NCBI GenBank assembly: GCA_037447655.1
Contig: JBBHKE010000409.1
Coordinates: 389,104 to 453,103, forward strand
Length of the DNA: 64,000 bases
From: Zygnema cylindricum
Lineage: Eukaryota > Streptophyta > Zygnematophyceae > Zygnematales > Zygnemataceae
Direction: 5' to 3'
Below the pieces are notes generated by a model that was given only the letters and a program-made list of their open reading frames with translations, had not been told where the DNA came from and did no database searches. Below, in pieces: positions 57,061 to 64,000 of the stretch; positions within the stretch are counted from its first letter, which is position 1, and each line of letters begins with the position of its first letter. The position numbers and the translations under genes were made by a program.

Positions 57061-58508
57061 CACACTTTCCCAGTCTCTCTTGTGACCAAAACCATAATGC
57101 AATCCAACCTTATGACTATCATCACTTCTTTCATGAGAGGGTTTTTTAGGGTTTTCAGGGGTTTCATTAGAACTGAGGGAGAGACGTGACAGATGCAAAA
57201 ACAGTTTGCAAAACATAACCCAAACGCATTCTCATAAATTGTTGAAGACACGGGCTTGCAAAACCCTAAAAATTGAAAGAAAAACTCTCATGAAAGCCTC
57301 TACTCTCAATCCACAGCTAACAAAAGAAGGTAAACAGGCAATCTTTGCTTGACACTGCCATTTACAACAAAATAAAAAACAAAATAAATACGAAATCTAA
57401 TTCTTTTCCATTTTGCTTTTTCTTTTTCTTCGTCTGTACAAAAGTAGCCAGCTTCTGGTTTAGCTTCCGAGCCGTCTAAAAAAACTGGGAAAAAAAAAAT
57501 TGATAAAAACTTTTCAAATGTTGTAATGTGAAATCACGGTCTTTCATAAACCTAACTTCAATAACCACATGGGATTCAAATCCAACATCGCTTTTCAGAA
57601 CCATTTGTAGACAATTACATAACTGAAGTTTTATGTCAGTTTTTTGTAACTGAAGGCATATCAAACCTTCCCAACATTGTCCCTCAATTTTTTTTTTCGG
57701 GAAAATTGCCAAGGGACTGACTGCGAATGATAACCTCACTTCAAAAAATAAAATAAAAACTAAACTTTTTGTGCACCTGGAATAGTAACATTATATGACA
57801 GTATCGATTTTAGACATTTTCAAAATTGTGACGGAAACAGAAAAAGAAAAAAATGACATCGAACACATAAAATAAAAAAGAAAAACCAGTTGTAAAAAAC
57901 GGCAAAAAAATACAAAAGCCAAAGTAGCGACAACATCACATTTGAAGTAAAACTGGGTTTTTTTCAGTTTTTAAGGGTTTTCTAGGGTTTAAAATGACAA
58001 GAAAACAGTATTGAGCATTCAATTTCAAACAAAAAATCGTTGATTGATTCCAATTTTTCAACATATTCACACTTTTCAAAAGTAGTCCCACGGTGTTCAC
58101 AAAATTGAACAACAGTTACTCCCTCCGTCTCCGTCTCTCTCTCCCTCTGCCTCCCTTTTTCCCCCCCTCGCTAACTCCTTCTACCTCTCCCTCCCTCCCC
58201 CCTCTTTCTCTCTCCCTCCCTCCCTCCCTCTTTCTCTCTCCCTCTCTTCTTCTCTTCACCGCTCACTACCCTCCCTCCTTCCCTCCCTCCTCCCTTCCCC
58301 TCTCCCCCATTATGACTAGCTACCTTTGGAGTAATCAGCCATAAACTTGCCGAACGAGGTTAAAAAATTATGTAAAGTCCTCAACTCCCCAAAATTGGAT
58401 AAAATTTGAAACTTTGAAATGTACTTTCGAACATTTTGAAAACCAGAACATTTTGAGTAACATTTCCTGGCGTCCAATCACGAGGCTCCATTCGCATCGG
58501 GTCCTATA
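57061..58508. other. Intergenic, no confident gene
   Basis: AT-rich. Telomere-like AAACCCTAAAA/TTTTAGGGTTTT blocks occur near 57,140, 57,262 and 57,970. A C/T-rich microsatellite lies at 58108-58310. Confidence 0.5.
58108..58310. repeat. CT-rich (CTCCCTCC)n tract
   Basis: Pyrimidine-rich imperfect repeat of CTCCCT and CCCTCC units, about 200 bp. Confidence 0.9.
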
Positions 58509-60398
58509 TCAATTCCCTTCCAGGCTCACATCACAACCCTCATGTTCAAACATCAAATCCTGAATTACATTGAATATTTTTTTTTCCTTTTCTCCATCAT
58601 CGGTCAAAATCTCCAGACAATCCAACCAGACACACCGTTCTTTCAAGTATTTTAGACCAGATCCTTCAATGTTACCGTTTTCAATTTTTAATGTTCGCAG
58701 TTGTGAGCAGAAGGAGAGGAATTCGAGTCCTTTGTCTGTTATACGAACACCATTTGAACGCTCATATTGCAAATGCAAATATCGCAGAAACGGAGAATTT
58801 TCCTTCAAGAGAAGGAGAGCTTCATCAGTGAAACATTTTATTGGCCTGCAACAAAACAAACAACAATGTAAAAATAAGAAAAACAAAAGAAAGATAAGAG
58901 AACGGCATGTATTTAACTAGATCATATAACGAAGAACAGTGTCATGAAAAAACAAAGAAACATAATGACATTACCAAACGTTACACATAAAGTTGAATTA
59001 CGTTTGGAGATACAAAAAATGGGCGTGTTTCAACCCTTAAAATACATCGTTAAAGAATTAATACACGACAACAGAACTAAAGAATGTCGTGGCACTCACC
59101 CGCACACTTCCAATTTTCGTAAACCCTTCACTCCACTCAAAATTCGTCGGAGACTTTCGTGGGTGCACAAAGAACTTCCAAATTCTTACACCCACTCAGA
59201 GCTTCCAAAGCTCTACACAACTTTGGACCTGGAAATTGGAGTTTGGACCTGGAACGTACTCGGTGGAAATCCCCTTCCAGCTGAAATTTTTGAAGAAGTG
59301 TACAAATTGAGATCAAATTGTACAAACCCTGATAAGAAGTCTCTGTGACCAAAATTTCAACACTCAATTCTATTTCCCGTAAGAACTGTACTCTAGTTGA
59401 GACCTTTTGATAGGACCCGAAAAGGTAACTAAAACCGCCAATCGTCTTCCTTGAGAAAAAATTCAAAACTGCATTTTTGTTATCAATATTGCAGTCACTT
59501 CCATCCCTACTTCCCTCAACAGACAAGATTCTCTCTATCATGGCTTTGTTCACTAATGGACGGGCATAGCCCATTTTGAGAGAAAAAATTCCATGATTTC
59601 TGGAAATAAATTCTCCAAAAGGGTGTTCGTCAGCATCCGATAACGGACTAGAGACATTTAAAGACTGGAGCGATTTGCAATTTGAGAGTGTCCTAGAAAT
59701 GTTTTCTGGAAAATGATCGATTTCTAAAATTTCCAACGGGGGACCTGCTCTAATAATAGCATCAAGAAAACTACCCAAAGACCAATTAGAAAAAAAGAAC
59801 CCACTAACTCGAAACTCACGAAGACAGTTTAGTTTTAAGTCCTGAAAGCTATTTCCTTCAATAAAATTATCCGATGAATCAAAATGAAGGACCAAAGATG
59901 TCAGAGTTGAACATTTCATGATGACTAACATTGCATCATCCTTGAAAATGTCGTCCCATTTTGTATCATCACACTCAAAAGATAGTCGTCGCAGTCCAGA
60001 AGATGAACTCAGAAGGAGATCGCGCAGACCACTATTAGTGAGTATACCACTAGGACTTGTTAGAGTGAGATCTTGCAAGAGCTTGCAACCTCTTCCTATC
60101 TGCTCTGCAATTTCGTCATTAAGAATAAAGTCACGAAGCTCCAATACCTTCAATTGTGACAAAGTTTTAAGACAACAATCGCGTCTCTTTCAGCTTCTGT
60201 TTCATCCAAATCATTATGGAGTTGAATTTTCGAATGTTGTAAATTAAGTAGTTTAGAAAGGATTAAGGAATCGTAACGATTGAAATTATAACGTAGATCA
60301 AGTTTTGTTCGCAAACATCTGGCAAATCCTGCAGATCATCAGATAAAGTGAACAAGATCCATCGTCGCGGAAGGATCGTCGTCTTTCCTCGGATCCAT
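58509..60398 (-). pseudogene. Leucine-rich-repeat (RNI/F-box-LRR-like) gene with frameshifts
   Basis: The minus-strand main exon 59100 to ~60170 has repeated LRR blocks (LKVLELRDF, CKLLQDLTLTS, CSTLTSLVLHF, LREFRVSGF, CKSLQSLNVSS, CKNLEVLCAP). After a frame change near 59138 it continues LSGVKGLRKLEVCG, splices with a good GT-AG intron, and ends in 58509-58845 (PIKCFTDEALLLL, LRYLHLQYE, LRTLKIENG, LDCLEIL). The change is one missing T in a TTTT run. A second frame change is near 60,175, before which a frame from ATG 60398 reads DPRKDDDPSATMDL, meets two stop codons, and resumes as RCLRTKLDLRYNFN. LRR-type RNI proteins usually pair with an F-box for ubiquitin ligase substrates; no clear F-box is visible. 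Decay or homopolymer errors both fit. Confidence 0.65.
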
Positions 60399-60476
60399 CG
60401 CTTTTTCTAAAAAAAAGGAAGAAGGAATGGTGGTGCGACGCGTCCGTCAGGATGGTGGTTCAGGATCAGGAATCAG

Positions 60477-60530
60477 GGCGAGAGGGAGAGGGAGAGGGAG
60501 AGGGAGAGGGAGAGGGAGAGAGAGAGAGAG
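60477..60530. repeat. (GGGAGA)n microsatellite
   Basis: Nearly perfect hexamer repeat passing into GA. Confidence 0.95.
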
Positions 60531-60789
60531 TTAGATTTGAACAATGGAAGCGTACCGGCTTCCTGGAGGCTGTCTGCCGCCTTGTAATGACAATCCGTGT
60601 GTTCAAGAGTATTCTCAGACGCCTGATGTCATACACAAAAACAAACCAATAGAAACATTACTTTCCGACATTCTTATGAAGCGGCATTTCTGAATAGGAT
60701 GAGGATCAGACTGAATGTGGTTTATACAACAATCCAAAATAGTTCTTGCAGAGAAGCATGGACAATACTCTCAAATGAATCCAACAGAC

Positions 60790-60790
60790 G

Positions 60791-60880
<90 letters not shown>

Positions 60881-60892
60881 TTTTTTTTTTTT
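60790..60892. repeat. (TA)n followed by poly-T
   Basis: About 80 bp of AT dinucleotide with one AATAT interruption, then 22 T. Confidence 0.95.
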
Positions 60893-61249
60893 TTTTCACA
60901 TGCATCCACTCAAAAACTATTATTAAATCAATAAAAGATGGCCAGTCAATTGGACAATGTTTTTGCAAATGATTTTATTTACCGTGTCTTAACCTTTTTT
61001 GGCAACTTGTTTGTCTTTTTCCATTTCAGAGTAGATTTCCCTCTGGCTACAAAATTCTTAAATTAAATGCAGACAACCATTTCCATAAAGAGGGAAGAAA
61101 ACGACGAAAAATAAAAGAGAAAATGAAAAAAACTGAAAAGAAAAAAAAATAAAATAGAGATGGAAAAAAAAAAGGAATATAAAAACATGGAAAGAAAATG
61201 AAAATAGACATTAAAATATAAAGAAACCCTAAAATACCTTTTGCTTTCG

Positions 61250-61810
61250 TCAAAAATATGAGCTTTCGTTTTTCGTCTGGCCACTTGCCGATCAGTGGTT
61301 GGAAAAATCCGTACGCTGACTTGTACGGAAAAACGCGAATGATTCGGAGTGAGGGAGTATGAGAAGGGAAGATGAGATAGGGTAAGAGGGAGAGAGAGCG
61401 AGGCGCTTTCATGGACTTCGCCTTTGCCAAATGGCATCCGTTGCTCGAGACCCCTCTACGGCCCCTGCACGGGAAAAAGTCCGTACAGGCTGGAGACGGA
61501 CAATGTTTTTTTTTTTTTGGGGTACTCCACGTAACGCAGAAAAGTTTTCGAAAACGTTCGAAGCGTGCGAAAACGTCTTACTATTCGTCGAAAAAATGTT
61601 ACTTCAAGTGAACGAGGTGAAGAAGTCTCCAGTTGAAGTTTGAGGAAGACGACAAGTTGCAGTACATTTAAAGTTTCAAGATGAGGCAAATTGTACTGTG
61701 GTTTTTCCATTTTTTTTTGGTACGGCTGAATTTTTTCTTGTTGCCGTCTACGTTTTTGATCAAAACGACCAAAAAATACCAATACTTTATCATATGGGAA
61801 AGTGCCCTTA
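61250..61810. mobile_element. Second copy of the 14.7-15.5 kb repeat element
   Basis: Shares CCACTTGCCGA, CGGCCCCTG, ACAGGCTGGA, poly-T plus GGTACTCCRC, and TTTTTGGTAYGGCTG blocks with 14689-15490 in the same order and strand. As at 15.7 kb, a TA-flanked MITE lies a few hundred bp downstream. Confidence 0.5.
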
Positions 61811-62107
61811 GTGTCATTGACGGTGTTTTAAGTCCGAGGGATGAGTTTAAGAGCACCGATAGAATGTCATCCACACTGATAACGAAAGTTCATAACTAAC
61901 GAAAGAAGAGGTACTCATAATTTTTAACTTTAAACTACAAAGGCGCAAACTCGTTCTGTGTTTTCCAAAACGTTAAAGAGTAGATTCGCATAGTTCCCAT
62001 TGAAAAAATTCGTTTACAAAGGCGGCATTCTGTTGCTCGATGCAAAGGGCAACCCATTTGAACTAGTTATTTTTCTTAGATAACCTTTATTCTCTAACAG
62101 AGCTGTA

Positions 62108-62326
62108 CACCGCCAATCGCTATTAGCGTGTACGTTTGATTAGCGTATACTATTATTTAGCGTGGTGTACGCTAATTGGGAATTTGGAAATTTTGGAAGA
62201 AATCGATTACTCTAATTAGGAACTAGGGCTTTTTTTTTAAATAGTGTGGATAATTCTATTTGAGAATAAAAAAATAAAAAAGCGGGACGGGATTAGCGTA
62301 CACAACGCTAATAGCGATTGGCGGTG
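62108..62326. mobile_element. TA-flanked MITE with near-perfect inverted repeats
   Basis: 219 bp, both ends CACCGCCAATCGCTATTAGC in inverted orientation without a mismatch; TA on both sides (62106-62107 and 62327-62328). The youngest-looking member of the family in the window. Confidence 0.95.
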
Positions 62327-62368
62327 TAGTAGTTGCAGCATTCTAGTTAATTATAGCACATAATGGAT

Positions 62369-62428
62369 CCTCTCCTTCTCCCTCTCCCTATCTCTCTCCC
62401 TCTCTCTCCTTCTCTCCCTCTCCCTTAA
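62369..62428. repeat. (CTCCCT)n microsatellite
   Basis: Complement of the GGGAGA hexamer repeat; abuts the left edge of duplication copy B. Confidence 0.9.
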
Positions 62429-62444
62429 AGCTTGTTATGTTGTT

Positions 62445-63640
62445 CACGCAGTATGTAAACGTCAGTAACATCACTTTCTGCCGCTTTTCCTTTCAGGACT
62501 CACAAGTCTGAAGCTACGAACACAGCCGCACCGACACACTAAAAGTTAAAATGGTGCATGCCACTCTATTCAAGCATTGCTTAAGGATAGGAATGTTGCT
62601 AAAGGTGCAAATGTTCCCACCACTCAAGTCCTTGTTTGTGGCAGAATTGAAAGGACACACATTATCATAACCCAACCTCGTTTAGAAAATATGTTTACAA
62701 TTTTTTTTTTTTTTTATTGCTTCACAAATCAACAGTTAAACATAAGAACTAAGAGAAAAATAAAGTGACAAAAGAGTGGGGCCCACCAATAAAAAGGTAC
62801 AAAAAATTGTCCAAAAGAATCCTGATTTTCTTTCATGGGAAAAAGTGTGTTGTACAATGGAACCAAAAAAGAAAAAAAGAAGAACGAACATCAGAGAAAG
62901 TCTTCCTAAAAAAGATGGATCGCACACATATCCACACAATATTTACTGAAGAAAGTGGCCATTTAATACACTGTCGGCCGGTCGTCTCTGCCCGTAAAAT
63001 AGTCCCGGCCGAGAAGAGTGGAGCGGTACACAGTGGAGATGTAATACGCCACAAAAAGTACGATCAAAAGATCATCCAGCAAGCCGAGGAGCCCCAGTGC
63101 AACTGCGAAAATTTAAAATCACAAATTGTAAACATCGCTAAAAATAAACGCTGGTAAATTAACACAAAACACCGTCATAAACACCAATAGCTGGATTTAG
63201 AGCAACATTCCTAACTTGAAAAATTAAAACACCACTAAAATGTAGTATATCCAATATAAAAGCACACAAAAAGATGCACACTAAGAAGTAAAGATGCCAA
63301 AGAAGCAGAAACAGGTAATATTTTTTTTGTTTTTTTTCTAAAATATAAAAGCACTCAAGAGGATGTGCAAACAGAGGAGTAAACTTGGCAGAGAAGCAAA
63401 AACATAAAGACTTTTTGCTTTTTGCCATGTGATGATACTTCTGTAAAATGGATCCAACTGGTGTTTATCAACGCTATTTTGTCGTCAGAGTACAAAAAAG
63501 CCGGCACCAGATATAGTTCTGTCCACACTAATGACGATTCACGATGTGGTATGTAACCGAGAAAAAGGACACCATGAGACTTACATTCTGGAATAATGTC
63601 GAAAGGTGACAATACGTAGAGGACCACCAAAAGAATCTGC
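62445..63640 (-). repeat. Segmental duplication copy B (pairs with 55770-57060)
   Basis: Direct-repeat partner of copy A carrying the intact exon pair of the RNF170-like gene. Both copies share the intron sequence AGAGCAACATTCCTAACTTG-like and GCAGAGAAGCAAAAACAT. Confidence 0.85.
62963..63636 (-). CDS. RNF170-like DUF1232 membrane protein, last two exons (gene continues past or is hidden upstream)
   Basis: Minus-strand exons 63585-63636 and 62963-63102 join in phase. They read ILLVVLYVLSPFDIIPEFAL, then GLLGLLDDLLIVLFVAYYIS, TVYRSTLLGRDYF and TGRDDRPTVY before TAA. The core LYVLSPFDIIPE...GLLGLLDD is the DUF1232 signature found at the C-terminus of RNF170-type E3 ubiquitin ligases (ER membrane, two or three membrane helices). 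The expected RING finger lies further 5', to the right of 63,640; I do not see it in the remaining 360 bases, so the gene probably continues beyond the window. Otherwise it is a fragment. Reading frame and both splice sites are intact, unlike copy A. Confidence 0.75.
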
Positions 63641-64000
63641 AATAACCCCCTCCCTCCCTCCCTCCCTCCATCCATTTGCTAACCATCAATACACTTTTCT
63701 TAAACTGCTGAGCTTGGATTATACCATCTCATAGGGTTATTACACCACCAAAGTTTTACACTCTTTTCGAAGGTAAATTGTACAACCTGTACAAAAATTT
63801 GTCTATAATTGTACATATGGTTACTCATAAAACTGTAGGATCCACCCTCAAAAGAAGGCTAAATTTCTCTCGTGTAATTACCCTATGATGTATTTGACAA
63901 GAAAACAGTTTATGAGATAAACCTATGCTACCTATGCTTTTGTTCATTTCCTAAATGAAGGAAATAAATTGAAGGCTTTGCAGAACTAACACAGAAGAGA
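63641..64000. other. Window end, no feature seen
   Basis: A CCCTCC run at 63,647-63,668, then AT-rich DNA without recognisable exon; possibly intron of the RNF170-like gene. Confidence 0.5.

Larger units (their letters stand above)
60399..62107. other. Intergenic with simple repeats and a shared repeat element
   Basis: No gene. Contains GGGAGA and AT microsatellites and the element at 61250-61810. Confidence 0.55.

Overview
This is a eukaryotic nuclear window. It has spliced genes with GT-AG introns, large amounts of simple-sequence DNA and many short DNA transposons. The protein set points to the green-plant lineage. It holds a two-part HMG protein of the plant HMGB6 type (N-terminal CxxC/'VPVAL' module plus one HMG box), a UAP56-type DECD helicase of 426 aa and a 304-aa PP4/PPX phosphatase, both very close to land-plant forms. 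Intron lengths, AT-rich non-coding DNA and TE content fit a streptophyte alga or a non-seed plant. The species cannot be named from sequence alone.

Layout, left to right. 1-3.8 kb is non-coding and holds a hAT element nested inside a TA-flanked MITE. 3.8-5.2 kb is an intronless acidic protein gene. 7.7-10.1 kb is the nine-exon HMGB6-like gene. 9.4-14.6 kb is a recent direct duplication of the 3' half of that gene; the copies are separated by a transposase-like BED zinc-finger fragment, and the second copy carries a later hAT insertion with a perfect empty site in the first. 16.6-32.0 kb is a complete 21-exon ABCC (MRP-type) transporter whose introns are packed with microsatellites, minisatellites and duplicated splice-acceptor segments. 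33-34 kb is a 937-bp hAT-type element with an exact 8-bp target duplication. 35-37 kb is a decayed reverse-transcriptase element behind two large palindromes.

39.0-43.5 kb (minus) is UAP56, head-to-head with PP4 at 44.5-49.4 kb (plus); the ~1 kb between them must hold both promoters. 52.4-55.2 kb is an unidentified coiled-coil gene. 56.2-63.6 kb has two minus-strand copies of the 3' end of an RNF170-like DUF1232 membrane protein gene, one broken and one intact, flanking a frameshifted leucine-rich-repeat gene.

The genes are not an operon or a pathway cluster. They are ordinary nuclear housekeeping genes (chromatin, mRNA export and splicing, phosphatase signalling, transport). The unusual content is structural: a family of about ten TA-flanked MITEs spread through intergenic DNA and introns; two hAT-type families whose insertions can be dated against empty sites in the same window; and three independent cases where an intron's 3' splice site and the start of the next exon are duplicated just upstream of the real exon. 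I found no previously undescribed enzymatic system. Several single-base frame problems (30.8, 53.4, 54, 59.1 and 60.2 kb) may be real decay or homopolymer errors in the assembly.
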